64,000 nucleotides of DNA from SG8-4 sp964598225 (GCA_964598225.1 CAZRBG010000022.1:15104-79103), one strand, 5' to 3'; positions 1 through 7,959 are shown, numbered from the stretch's first letter. A program made the numbers and translations. Notes: a model not told the origin generated them from the sequence alone.

Positions 1-439
1 TTACAACTGCCGCTGTCTTGTCTCTGTTGCCTGACAGGATAAGAGACAGTCTCCTTCGGATCCTGCTACTCAGATCCGTCAATCCTTCGCCATTTGGAAT
101 CCTGGTTTTTTCCGGATCGTCCAGCCAGCCGCCATACAGCTTGGGATACCTCTGCAGATTCTGTTCGTATGTCAGACCTTCGAAAAGACCGAAATTCATC
201 TCTCGTAAATCCGCAGTCTTCTCGATCGAAATGTGCGGAAAAACGATCTTCGCGGTTTCACAGGCTCTTATCAAATCACTCGAATATACGTTGTCAATCC
301 TTGTGTCTCTCAGTTTGACAGCCAACCTTTGCGATTGCCGTATCCCCTCGTGGTTCAACGGCGGATCGCTGAAACCGCAGTATCTGCGCTGCAAACTGTG
401 ATCCGTCTGGCCGTGGCGTATTATGATTAACCTTGTCAT
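1..439 (-). CDS. Histidine phosphatase, CobC / alpha-ribazole phosphatase-like (3' end outside window)
   Basis: This partial gene runs off the left edge and gives 146 residues. An in-frame TAG lies two codons upstream of the ATG at 439, which fixes the start. The phosphohistidine motif RHGQT is at residues 8-12, followed by a second conserved stretch, YSSDLIRACETA, and then LREMNFGLFEG, which carries the acidic catalytic residue of the branch. This pattern is that of the phosphoglycerate mutase-like superfamily and is closest in style to alpha-ribazole-5'-phosphate phosphatase (CobC), which dephosphorylates the lower-ligand nucleotide late in cobalamin synthesis. It starts 45 bases after the pseudopilin stop and lies downstream of a cobalamin riboswitch on the same strand, which supports the CobC reading. 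A generic sugar-phosphate phosphatase remains possible. Confidence 0.8.
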   Translation of the reverse strand, partial: MTRLIIIRHGQTDHSLQRRYCGFSDPPLNHEGIRQSQRLAVKLRDTRIDNVYSSDLIRACETAKIVFPHISIEKTADLREMNFGLFEGLTYEQNLQRYPKLYGGWLDDPEKTRIPNGEGLTDLSSRIRRRLSLILSGNRDKTAAVV

Positions 440-484
440 CCGCTATGTACACCCGACCGCGGCCATAAACAACAGCAAAGCTTT

Positions 485-1231
485 TCATTGCAAATCATAA
501 GCGCTGTTATCCGGCGACAGGAATCCCGTGCCCTTTGCTATCTTGTCTTTCGACTGTTTATCCGTCTCGACGTAGATATTGCGGACGCTCTTCACACTGC
601 CGTCACAGTACGCGACGTTGGTCGCTCCGAGATGGCGGTAGTCCTGCGTGCCGGCGAACCTGTCGCTGAAATTCATATCGCCCGGATTCGGCCAGGGCGC
701 GCGCATGAATTTGTTGGCGCCGGAGGCGTATCCGCCGTCGCCGAAAATGGCGCAATCCCCCGGCCTTGCAACCTGGTCGGCTTTTGCCGGCGTCGCGATG
801 CTTTCGGCCTGCCCGTGACCTATATAGCTTGTGTTGTAATTGTAACCGGTATATGGATCGTTCAGCCAGTTGTGCGAACCTCTGAACGACGGACACTGGT
901 GAATCTTTTCGATTGTCCGGCTCTGCCACAGCAGACCCGGAACCACCTTTTGCTCATTCTTGTTCCAGTCCTTTATTGTTGTAAAGTCCCATGCGTACGA
1001 AGTGGCTACCGGATGATCCGCCTCATACATGTATGCGGTGGGATAATAGCCGTCATTGCTGCCGACGTACATGTCGGCCGCGATGGTAAACTGTCGCAGG
1101 TTGCTCAAGCACAGCACGGCCTTGCACTGCCGCCTCGCCGCACCCAGCGCCGGCATCAGAACCGCCATAAGCAGTGATATCACCGCCATCACGGCGACCA
1201 GCTCTATCAGTGTAAACGCACTTTTTCGCAT
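485..1231 (-). CDS. Type II/IV-like pseudopilin with H-X9-DG motif
   Basis: The 248-residue protein opens with a class III prepilin leader (RKSA then FTLIELVAVMAVISLLM). Glu is at mature position +5 and the cleavage-site residue is Ala instead of the usual Gly. The hydrophobic N-helix is followed by CLSNLRQ and a globular domain. Near the C-terminus comes HLGATNVAYCDG, the H-X9-DG signature of a large pseudopilin-like family in Planctomycetota and Lentisphaerae. I chose the ATG at 1231 because GGGAG sits about 6 bases upstream; a GTG at 1252 would also be in frame. The gene is adjacent to the dockerin-tailed secreted protein and downstream of the cobalamin riboswitch. Such pseudopilins are thought to act at the cell surface or in secretion, but their exact roles are unknown. 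Confidence 0.88.
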   Translation of the reverse strand: MRKSAFTLIELVAVMAVISLLMAVLMPALGAARRQCKAVLCLSNLRQFTIAADMYVGSNDGYYPTAYMYEADHPVATSYAWDFTTIKDWNKNEQKVVPGLLWQSRTIEKIHQCPSFRGSHNWLNDPYTGYNYNTSYIGHGQAESIATPAKADQVARPGDCAIFGDGGYASGANKFMRAPWPNPGDMNFSDRFAGTQDYRHLGATNVAYCDGSVKSVRNIYVETDKQSKDKIAKGTGFLSPDNSAYDLQ

Positions 1232-1244
1232 TCGAGCTCCCGAT

Positions 1245-2696
1245 CTATTCACATTGCCACGTGCATTCCATCCAATGATCCCACATCAGGACCCAGTCAT
1301 CGAAGTCCACGACACCATCTTCGTTGATGTCGGCACTTCCAGCCGGGTCGTCCGGGCCGCTTATCTCGGCCTTCCAGCGCAAAATCAACATTTCAAAATC
1401 GTCGTAATCGACTCTGCAATCTCCGGTCACATCGCCCACGGGGTGCGGATGTTTGTAGTCGCCACAGCAGCTTACATCGGCTGCGGCGTCGATTTCGGTG
1501 GTGCCACTACTGTCGGGATCGTCCAGAATCCGAACATACTGAATCCATTCTAACCCCACTTGGGCAATATCAAATCCCGTCCCGCCTGCTGAGCCGTCGT
1601 ATGCCCGGATCATTGCAGCGAGGTTCTTGCCCTCAACGTTCAGGTCGGGATCGACCGGCCTGGTCGGATCGAGATACCCTGTCCAGACATCGTTAACATC
1701 ATCCCATTGTCGGCCTGCTGTCGGCGCAAAACTGTCGGCGTATGGGCCGGAGGAGAAAGAATACCATGTCTCGCCGTCCTGACTGACTTCGACGATGCCG
1801 GGATCTGCGGCAAAAGCTTCGCTTACCGTGATCTCTTCGGGATTGCCGTTGGTCCAGCCCTGGCCGCCGCCGATTATCTGATAGGCATCGCCGAAGATGA
1901 TAAAGTCGATTCCGTAAGGATTATTGTCGTCATCGGCAACCGGGTGGCTGAATTTGAGCGTTAGCTGCCCCCCGTTGCCGATAGTGACAAGCTCGAAAGC
2001 CCGAAAAGGCGGACTAACAGGCACAACCGGCACAGTCTCGTCCGCCGGGATGAACCATCCGTCGCCGGTTGTCTCCAGCGCAGGCGCACCGAGCGCCGAA
2101 TTGGGATCATTGAAAGGCTCGCCGGATATCCAGTCATTGCCTACGCCCACGCCTTCGACATAGCTGACAACTTCCACTGCAAAATCATTTGGATCGTAGA
2201 CAGGCAGTCGGACGATCTCAAACGGCGCCCCGCTTCGGCCGTATATCCAGCCGTCTTTGTCTCCGTCGGCCACCACCCGGGCGTCGGCGCCGATTGCCGA
2301 AGACGACCACTCGGCCTGGCCGCTGTTCTTGTTCCAGTAGTGCCACCAGTCATCATCGCCGACCCAACCAGGATTGTAATGAGTCACGCCGTCCTCGACA
2401 TATTCAATTCCTTCGATGCTAACGCCCCAGCTCCAGTCCTGGGTAGTTAATGTAAAATTGATCGAATCGGCCCTGTCCAGCTCCTGCAGCAATGCAAGCC
2501 CGGTTGTTGTGTCAGCCTCGTTCTGTCCGAATCTTACTTCGAACTCGGTCCGGAAACCATCCGACCATTCGATATACACCTCGGCTGAATTTGCACCGCT
2601 GCCGACGCTTACAGCCGCAGCAGAAGAACTCCAAATCGACAAAACCGCGATCAAATAAACAATGTTTTTAACGCTCACAAACCTTCCTAAATTCAT
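1245..2696 (-). CDS. Secreted protein with Trp/Asp-rich N-terminal domain and two dockerin-like C-terminal repeats, under B12 riboswitch
   Basis: The product is about 483 residues from the ATG at 2696, which has GGGAGG about 9 bases upstream. A signal peptide (about residues 1-32, ending in AAA) is followed by a domain containing WWHYWN and VADGDKDGWIYG. The middle region is beta-rich, with a G-N-D-W-I-S-G-E-P-F-N-D-P segment and GIDFIIFGD. The C-terminus has two acidic loops (GDVTGDCRVDYDDF and ADINEDGVVDFDDW) that fit dockerin type I / EF-hand calcium repeats, separated by a Trp-containing helix. No catalytic motif was recognised. It is the first gene after the riboswitch and its transcription is likely attenuated by the terminator at 2800-2836. 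The N-terminal domain resembles DUF4430 / transcobalamin-like modules in layout, which is an inference. The start of the next gene nearly overlaps its stop. Confidence 0.8.
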   Translation of the reverse strand: MNLGRFVSVKNIVYLIAVLSIWSSSAAAVSVGSGANSAEVYIEWSDGFRTEFEVRFGQNEADTTTGLALLQELDRADSINFTLTTQDWSWGVSIEGIEYVEDGVTHYNPGWVGDDDWWHYWNKNSGQAEWSSSAIGADARVVADGDKDGWIYGRSGAPFEIVRLPVYDPNDFAVEVVSYVEGVGVGNDWISGEPFNDPNSALGAPALETTGDGWFIPADETVPVVPVSPPFRAFELVTIGNGGQLTLKFSHPVADDDNNPYGIDFIIFGDAYQIIGGGQGWTNGNPEEITVSEAFAADPGIVEVSQDGETWYSFSSGPYADSFAPTAGRQWDDVNDVWTGYLDPTRPVDPDLNVEGKNLAAMIRAYDGSAGGTGFDIAQVGLEWIQYVRILDDPDSSGTTEIDAAADVSCCGDYKHPHPVGDVTGDCRVDYDDFEMLILRWKAEISGPDDPAGSADINEDGVVDFDDWVLMWDHWMECTWQCE

Positions 2697-2734
2697 AGTT
2701 TCATACCTCCCGTTATAATTGCTCGTACAACGAT

Positions 2735-2756
2735 GGTGGGGCAAGCCCCACCCTAC
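2735..2756. repeat. Short palindromic repeat (GTGGGGCAAGCCCCAC type)
   Basis: A near-perfect palindrome, GGTGGGGCAAGCCCCACCC followed by TAC. The same 22 bases occur at 5735-5756, and the reverse complement occurs at 18649-18670 and 21255-21276. It lies between the riboswitch terminator and the first gene of the operon, so it would form a hairpin in the leader RNA. Confidence 0.85.
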
Positions 2757-2799
2757 AATCTTTGATATTTGTCCACTTGATGTGGTACCGGGACTCCAA

Positions 2800-2836
2800 C
2801 AAAAAAGCCGCCGTTCCCACGAAAGAAACGGCGGCT
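2800..2836 (-). terminator. Intrinsic terminator, probable expression platform of the cobalamin riboswitch
   Basis: On the minus strand AGCCGCCGTT (2836-2827) pairs with AACGGCGGCT (2815-2806) and is followed by six T residues (2805-2800). This is a 10-bp GC-rich stem with a U-tract, located between the riboswitch aptamer and the start of the dockerin-tailed gene, as expected for transcriptional control. Confidence 0.8.
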
Positions 2837-2927
2837 TTTGATCGCTTTGCCCGAACTACACCCGACCTGTATCGGGACGTAGAACCACACATACGTTCCA
2901 AATCGCGAGAACACTACAAAGGTGCAA

Positions 2928-3128
2928 TTACAGGCAGGTATTCTGACTCGCGTCTTACCTCAAGACTCCTTCCCATCCGGCACAAGATTGCGTTTAGGAC
3001 AGTGGATAAATGTCTCTCGGATTTCCGAATCGAGATTCGGAACAGGCGCTCACAGCGGCGCGACCGTCGCGGATTTTAACCGCGTTCCCGTTTGATTATC
3101 CCGGTGCAAAAAGCCCCCGGAACCTGCA
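2928..3128 (-). promoter_or_regulatory. Cobalamin (AdoCbl-type) riboswitch
   Basis: Read on the minus strand, this stretch carries the cobalamin aptamer core in order: CAGGT of P1, GGGAACGCGGT, AAAATCCGCGACGGTCGC, GCCGCTGTGA, CCACTG, GATGGGAAGG, and at the 3' end GAGTCAGAATACCTGCC, whose ACCTGC can close P1. Spacing and order match the B12-box family. It is followed 90 bases downstream by an intrinsic terminator and then by the secreted dockerin-tailed gene. Cobalamin riboswitches normally repress B12 uptake or synthesis genes when B12 is abundant. Confidence 0.95.
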
Positions 3129-3162
3129 ACTGGATTATCTGCTTATCAAAGAGCAGATAACA

Positions 3163-3191
3163 CTACTAACAGACTTACCAGGATCGGTCAA
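3163..3191 (-). promoter_or_regulatory. Putative sigma-70 promoter for the riboswitch transcript
   Basis: On the minus strand TTGACC (3191-3186), a 17-base spacer and TAGTAG (3168-3163). A 9-bp inverted repeat (TTATCTGCT at 3135-3143, AGCAGATAA at 3152-3160) lies just downstream. It could be an operator or a 5' leader hairpin. Confidence 0.45.
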
Positions 3192-3224
3192 GAGGAAAAA
3201 AAGAAAATCGCCAAATAATCCCGG

Positions 3225-4685
3225 TTATCTGACACCTTTGGGCCTGTGCCGCTGATAGTCCTCTGCGGTTATTCGCAGAGCGATGTCGCCGGTGTATTCG
3301 GGTGAAGCAAGAAAACGCTTGCCTCCGGCATTAATGAACCGGACGGAGGCGTCGAGGGCGCCGGTCTTGGTATTCACCCACTCAGCCTTATAGGTCCCGG
3401 CAGGCAACTCCACCATCATTTCCGCCCGGGAACCGCCCTTGACATAAACAGCATACGCCTGACCTTTTTCAGCCAGAACACCCGCCGTCACCTTACCGGG
3501 TGCTCCGGTCTGGACAATAGAATTGTCAGGCTTCATCCTGACAAAAGCGAGGCCTTCTATGAAATCTCGCAGAACCGCCAGTTGCTTGCGTAACTCGGGC
3601 CTGCCTCCGCCCGGGGCTGTTTCCTTGACTCTTCCTTCTTCATTGCCTACGGCAAAGGAAAGGTCGAGATGGTCGTAAACCGCACCGCCGGAAATAATGA
3701 ACTCCCAGCCCTCGATCCGATACGGATCGGCACTGGCGGCTCTGCCCCCGGTCTCGTCGTAAGCGATCACTTTGTTCAAATCGTAGTAGGTTCGGACCGG
3801 CGTGGACAGCCCCGAGCCGTGAAAGTTTAGGATCGACACGTGACGACCCGGCATGATTCTGCTGCCGGAATGTTTGGGCAGATTGGCGGCTCGCCAGGGC
3901 AGGCCCTGCGCGATCAGATGCTTGTGCGGCAATTTCTCTTCGGCCTCTACAACAACTTGAGCGACGTGAGCTTGCCAGGCCGAAGTCTGGCCGCTTCGCT
4001 CATACGGCTCATTGCATATCTCATAGTACAAGTTGTCAAAGTCATCAAGTTCCTCCACAATCCGCCGCACCATGGCGTCTTGCACTGCGGTCAATTCCTT
4101 GTCTTGTAGCGTGAACACGCCGCTCCGCCGAACGCCGCCGATGCCGTTCACGTTGTTGCGGGCGTTCATGGGGCTCAGATTCCACATCGAATCGTTGTAG
4201 AACGTGCAGAAGAAAACGAATTCCACGACTATTCCGTGTTTGCCCGCCTCTGCGACGAAATCTCTGAGCCGGTCGAAGTAGGCTCGATCCCACCTGTTCA
4301 AGTCGAATTTGTTGCCGCCCCCGGAGTAACCGGATACATCGCTCCTCGCCCAGGGACAAAGCAGCCTGCCCTCGGCCGGCGCCAGGGTGTTGTTGGCAAT
4401 GCCGAAGGCTCCGGGAGGCTCACAGTAAGAGCCGCTGAAGACACGAGTCAGGTTGAATCCGTAACGCTCCAGAGCCGCAAGATACAGTTTGTAATCGAAG
4501 TCTCGATTGAGCACGGCACCGTAATGTTCGGCCGAGGTTATCAGAATCGTCGGCTCGCCGCGCCATTCGAAGTAGTGTGAATTCTCAGGATGCAGCCGGA
4601 TCGGCTCGGGACTGTCTGAAGCCGGTCTTGCCGCAATACTGAAGACTGTTAATACCAGAACTAAAATGCCCGTTCGTGATTTCAC
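3225..4685 (-). CDS. Secreted DUF4038-type glycoside hydrolase with collagen-binding-like C-terminal domain
   Basis: The 486-residue protein has a signal peptide (about 1-23). A TIM-barrel glycosidase-like domain follows (about 30-370) with the clan-A style motif YEICNEP; Glu226 is the candidate acid/base, and YDETGG with Glu311 is the candidate nucleophile. The last 90 residues (GQAYAVYVKGG, LPAGTYKAEWVNTKTG) match the short beta-sandwich often annotated as a putative collagenase collagen-binding domain, common at the end of DUF4038 enzymes. The gene starts 17 bases after the stop of the isomerase/epimerase gene, so it is probably the last gene of the MFS-isomerase operon. The substrate is unknown; it would release a sugar outside the cytoplasm that the upstream genes import and convert. 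Confidence 0.82.
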   Translation of the reverse strand: MKSRTGILVLVLTVFSIAARPASDSPEPIRLHPENSHYFEWRGEPTILITSAEHYGAVLNRDFDYKLYLAALERYGFNLTRVFSGSYCEPPGAFGIANNTLAPAEGRLLCPWARSDVSGYSGGGNKFDLNRWDRAYFDRLRDFVAEAGKHGIVVEFVFFCTFYNDSMWNLSPMNARNNVNGIGGVRRSGVFTLQDKELTAVQDAMVRRIVEELDDFDNLYYEICNEPYERSGQTSAWQAHVAQVVVEAEEKLPHKHLIAQGLPWRAANLPKHSGSRIMPGRHVSILNFHGSGLSTPVRTYYDLNKVIAYDETGGRAASADPYRIEGWEFIISGGAVYDHLDLSFAVGNEEGRVKETAPGGGRPELRKQLAVLRDFIEGLAFVRMKPDNSIVQTGAPGKVTAGVLAEKGQAYAVYVKGGSRAEMMVELPAGTYKAEWVNTKTGALDASVRFINAGGKRFLASPEYTGDIALRITAEDYQRHRPKGVR

Positions 4686-4702
4686 GGCTTATACGTCCTG
4701 TT

Positions 4703-5674
4703 TCACAGCGACAGGATTTTCTCTTCTATCCAGCGCCAGGTTTTCAGGTAGTCGCCGGCTGCTATTAGTTCGCCGAGCTCTTCGATGTTCTGTTGTCTGA
4801 GCAGAGCCCAGAGCTTGTTGGTCAGGCGTGCGTTCATTTCGAAAGTTTCTTTGACGTCCCATCGAGTCGGCGAAGTATCCGAAGTGAGAAAATCGTCGTA
4901 ATCGTATTTTTGCAGATAGTAGAGAAACTCCACATAGTCCAGCAGGTGGTGGGTTCCGACCATGTAATCCCAGTCCCACTTGCCGTTATTGTCGTTGATG
5001 TGGATGTAATATAGAAACCTGCTCTGCGCCAGGAGCGAGACCGCCTCGGCGGGATTCTCGTTACCATACATCGAGTGTCCGAAGTCAAGAGTGACGCCCA
5101 TCTGCTCGATACCGATTTTATTGAGCAGCACCAGTGTTTTAGCCGAGGTGTCAACGAAGCAGCGTCCGCGCGTCTCGCTCGGCTTGTACTCGATAAAGAG
5201 CGGAATCTCGCGAAGATAATCGCCCGCTTCGCCCAGCGTGTCGATGAGGTTTCCCCATGCCCTGGCGTAATCGTACTGGAAGTTGAACTCATAGCCGTCG
5301 CCGAGCGGGCAGCACGTGACTTTGTCGGCCCCGACAGCTTTGGCGTAATCCTTGGCGTCTTTGATAAACTGCACGGCTTTTGCCCGAACGTCCGGATCGG
5401 TCGAGGTGAGGCCGCCGTTGAGAAATTCCGGCTCGGCTTTAACGTTGACGTTGACGGCGGAAATCTCCAGCGAGTGCTTGTTCACGAGTTGCTTCATATT
5501 CTCGGGATCATCGCAGACTTCGTAAGGAAACACCATCTCAACGCCGCTGATGCCTTCGGTCTCCGACGCCATCTGCAAACGCTCTTCCAGCGTCTTAGCA
5601 GGATTGTACTGATGAAACCGGTCTTTGGTTGTGCTTAGGAAACTTGTTATTACTGCGTGTTTGGGAACGTCCAT
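4703..5674 (-). CDS. Sugar phosphate isomerase/epimerase (xylose isomerase-like TIM barrel)
   Basis: The 323-residue cytoplasmic protein has the AP-endonuclease-2 / xylose isomerase-like fold pattern. Candidate metal ligands are Glu in LFIEYKPSE, Asp and His in TLDFGHS, and His in YIHINDNN; a late acidic residue occurs in DDFLTSDTSPTRWD. There is no signal peptide. The family includes 3-epimerases and ketose/aldose isomerases acting on free or phosphorylated sugars. It sits between a cupin isomerase and MFS transporter upstream and a secreted glycosidase downstream, so it probably acts on the sugar they deliver. Precise substrate specificity cannot be read from the sequence. Confidence 0.85.
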   Translation of the reverse strand: MDVPKHAVITSFLSTTKDRFHQYNPAKTLEERLQMASETEGISGVEMVFPYEVCDDPENMKQLVNKHSLEISAVNVNVKAEPEFLNGGLTSTDPDVRAKAVQFIKDAKDYAKAVGADKVTCCPLGDGYEFNFQYDYARAWGNLIDTLGEAGDYLREIPLFIEYKPSETRGRCFVDTSAKTLVLLNKIGIEQMGVTLDFGHSMYGNENPAEAVSLLAQSRFLYYIHINDNNGKWDWDYMVGTHHLLDYVEFLYYLQKYDYDDFLTSDTSPTRWDVKETFEMNARLTNKLWALLRQQNIEELGELIAAGDYLKTWRWIEEKILSL

Positions 5675-5734
5675 TGCTGTTTTTCTCCTTTCTGTGATGG
5701 CAATGCAGGCGCTGGGGCCACCGCCTGAAATAAT

Positions 5735-5756
5735 GGTGGGGCAAGCCCCACCCTAC
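5735..5756. repeat. Short palindromic repeat, identical to 2735-2756
   Basis: A second exact copy of the GGTGGGGCAAGCCCCACCC palindrome plus TAC, placed 2 bases after the stop of the cupin gene and before the isomerase/epimerase gene of the same operon. In the transcript it would make a strong intercistronic hairpin. Confidence 0.85.
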
Positions 5757-5758
5757 GG

Positions 5759-6301
5759 TTAATCCTGAACCTCTGTTACTCGCTTGATCTCCGGATCGGT
5801 AAAGCGGTCGAGAACATCGCGTGCGACGGAGGAAAAGCTGTACATCACTACGCCTCTTTCGTCGGCCTGGAACCAGTGCTTCGTCCCGGGCTTGATCGTG
5901 ATCTGATCGCCCGGCTTGAAGATAAGCTCGTGACGAGCCGTGTAGACGTTTTCTTTGTCGGCGGGTATAGCGCCTTCGGCCATGCTGTCATCACCGGGGA
6001 CGTAGAAACGCAGAATGCCGGAGACCACCCTGACGGTTTCTTCTTTACCCGGGTCGTCGCCCACAGGCGGATGCCAGTGTTCCGGCAGCGTCTGGCCGCC
6101 AAACAAAGCAACGACTTTGACGGAGATTCGGTCCGTCGCAACGAGCGTGAGCATCTGAGCGCCTTCTGTTTCAAGCCGGCCCAGGCCGAAATCCGCCACC
6201 TCGACCTTCTCGGCCTCTTCTCTGGTTATATGAATACCGGAGGCCCTGATCGTTGCGGTCGCACGACTTTGTGCAGCACGGTATTCTGCTTTCGTGAGCA
6301 T
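5759..6301 (-). CDS. Cupin-fold sugar isomerase, D-lyxose isomerase-like
   Basis: The 180-residue single-domain cupin carries the metal-binding pattern PEHWHPPVGDDPGKEE (two His and a Glu) at about residues 80-95 and a third His in GTKHWF. The GDDPGKEETVRVVSGILRFYVPGD segment is typical of the D-lyxose ketol-isomerase family, which interconverts D-lyxose and D-xylulose or D-mannose and D-fructose. AAAGGCAGGT lies just upstream of the ATG at 6301. Its position between an MFS transporter (16 bases upstream) and a sugar isomerase/epimerase supports isomerisation of an imported aldose. A non-enzymatic sugar-binding cupin is the alternative. Confidence 0.72.
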   Translation of the reverse strand: MLTKAEYRAAQSRATATIRASGIHITREEAEKVEVADFGLGRLETEGAQMLTLVATDRISVKVVALFGGQTLPEHWHPPVGDDPGKEETVRVVSGILRFYVPGDDSMAEGAIPADKENVYTARHELIFKPGDQITIKPGTKHWFQADERGVVMYSFSSVARDVLDRFTDPEIKRVTEVQD

Positions 6302-6316
6302 ACCTGCCTTTCAAGT

Positions 6317-7705
6317 TTATTGGAAAAAGAATATCTTATACGTCAAGAGCCCGCCGACAAGCACGACGGCGGCAACTATGAACAGCACTAATCGGATCCT
6401 GGCCTGCCGCGGCGATACTGACGTTGATATAGCCTTCTTCGGATTCATAAACAACCACGCCACGGCGGCCAGAACATTGATGGTTGCCGCAAAGACAAAG
6501 AATGAGTTTGCCGTTCCCGTCTGCTCGGCGAAATAAGGCAGCGTGATATGAGCCAGAAAATAGGGGAAGATAATGGCACTGAAGGCCGACCCGAGATTCC
6601 CCATCATGTTCATCGCGCCGGAAACCGCCCCGGAACTCTCACCGCCTATGTCCATGCAGAAAGACCAACTCGGACTGAGCGTCAGCTCTACGCCGAACAC
6701 TGCGACACTGAAACAGAGAACAAACGCCAGAGGCCCCGCACCTCCGGCTTGCGTCGCCAGCATCAATCCTATCGCTCCGATCACAAACCCCATCGCGGCG
6801 GGAAGCCGTCGCGACCCGATGTGGTAGCCTTTGCCGTAAAGGAATGTGACAACCACTCCGGATGTCCAGTGGGCAAACATGCCGAAGATCAACGGAATAG
6901 GTGCATAAAGCGCCGCCTCATCACCCCATTGTCTTATCAGCAGCGGCTGAAACCAGGTGAAACTGATGAAGAATGTGATGTTACTGGCGATATACTGGAA
7001 CATCGCGAGAAGCATATTGCCGGAGGTCACGATGACTGCGAAAGGAATCTTCGGCGATGAATCTCCCTTTTCGATACGGCCTTCTCGGATATGGCCCAGT
7101 TCGGCAGAATTCACCCCCGGATGATCTTTGGGATCGTTTCGGAACCATTTGAGCCAGACGGTTACCCATGCGACGCCGATGATCCCATTGATCACAAAAG
7201 TCAGGCGCCAGCCTACGAGGGCAATAAGAAAGGGCATCAGAAACAATGAGATGGCCGCGCCTACTCGGGCGCCGGAGTGGAACAATCCCTGGGCGATGCC
7301 GCGCTCTTTGGCGGGAACCCAACTGTAAAGAGCCCTCGTCGCTCCAGGAAAGGCGCCGGCTTCGCCGACGCCGAACAAAAAGCGTATCGCCAGCAACGAC
7401 ACGGCATTGAACGCCGCTCCGCTGAGCACTGTAAAAACACTCCACAGCGACACCACCGCTGCTAGCACCTTTTTCGGCCCAAGAACGTCGGCCAGCCAGC
7501 CAGAAGGGATCTGAAACAATGCATAACCTATCGCGAAGATGCCGAAAATGTACCCCATCATCATGTCATTGATATTAAGATCGCGCTGGATGGCTCCGGC
7601 CGCCGATGAAATACAGGCGCGGTCCATATAGGTGTTGATTGTGTGGAAGAAGAGGATGCCGATCAGCCAGTATCGTCCACGACTTTTTCTCGAATTGTCG
7701 ATCAC
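6317..7705 (-). CDS. MFS sugar/acid transporter (ACS family-like)
   Basis: The 462-residue integral membrane protein has about 12 hydrophobic segments. The N-half carries DRACISSAAGAIQRDLNI and GWLADVLGPKKV (MFS motif A, between TM2 and TM3). RFLFGVGEAGAFPGATRALYSWVPAKERGIAQG is typical of the anion:cation symporter branch, which imports hexuronates and related sugar acids. Translation probably starts at GTG 7705, with GGAGG 9 bases upstream. It is the first gene of the operon 7705-3225 and provides import for the two isomerases that follow. The substrate is probably a sugar acid or uncommon aldose released by the secreted glycosidase encoded at the operon end. Confidence 0.87.
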   Translation of the reverse strand: MIDNSRKSRGRYWLIGILFFHTINTYMDRACISSAAGAIQRDLNINDMMMGYIFGIFAIGYALFQIPSGWLADVLGPKKVLAAVVSLWSVFTVLSGAAFNAVSLLAIRFLFGVGEAGAFPGATRALYSWVPAKERGIAQGLFHSGARVGAAISLFLMPFLIALVGWRLTFVINGIIGVAWVTVWLKWFRNDPKDHPGVNSAELGHIREGRIEKGDSSPKIPFAVIVTSGNMLLAMFQYIASNITFFISFTWFQPLLIRQWGDEAALYAPIPLIFGMFAHWTSGVVVTFLYGKGYHIGSRRLPAAMGFVIGAIGLMLATQAGGAGPLAFVLCFSVAVFGVELTLSPSWSFCMDIGGESSGAVSGAMNMMGNLGSAFSAIIFPYFLAHITLPYFAEQTGTANSFFVFAATINVLAAVAWLFMNPKKAISTSVSPRQARIRLVLFIVAAVVLVGGLLTYKIFFFQ

Positions 7706-7791
7706 AGGTCAACGCCTCCGGATAGAGATACATCTTTCAGCAAGTCTCACGATTATTCCCGACACAGCATCCAAGGCATAACACCCAGTAT

Positions 7792-7819
7792 TTATTACGT
7801 CTGGAATCCGAAATGTCAA
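7792..7819 (-). promoter_or_regulatory. Putative sigma-70 promoter for the MFS-isomerase operon
   Basis: Minus strand TTGACA (7819-7814), a 16-base spacer and TAATAA (7797-7792), about 87 bases upstream of the GTG start at 7705. The matches to both boxes are good. Confidence 0.55.
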
Positions 7820-7882
7820 CCTTTGCGTTCGGACTGGCGAAGCTTGCTGATTTGACCCTCCGTATTCAGACTTGAACGAGAC

Positions 7883-7911
7883 TTGACGTATCCTGATGCA
7901 GGAAGTAGGAT
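7883..7911 (+). promoter_or_regulatory. Putative sigma-70 promoter for the DUF5060 gene at 7960
   Basis: TTGACG (7883-7888), a 17-base spacer and TAGGAT (7906-7911). With the minus-strand promoter at 7792-7819 it makes the 254-base gap between the two genes a divergent control region. Confidence 0.5.
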
Positions 7912-7959
7912 TTCTTGTTATCCCAGCTATCAACAGCACAAGAGAAAAGGAGCATGGCA

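Noticed and set aside
2141..2422. Long open frames antisense to or overlapping the dockerin-tailed gene
   Set aside because: Composition is Arg/Pro/Ser-rich and they follow the third-position GC pattern of the real gene; no conserved motif.
3001..3255. A small open frame across the riboswitch
   Set aside because: It crosses the aptamer on the opposite strand, and the conserved RNA elements explain the sequence fully.
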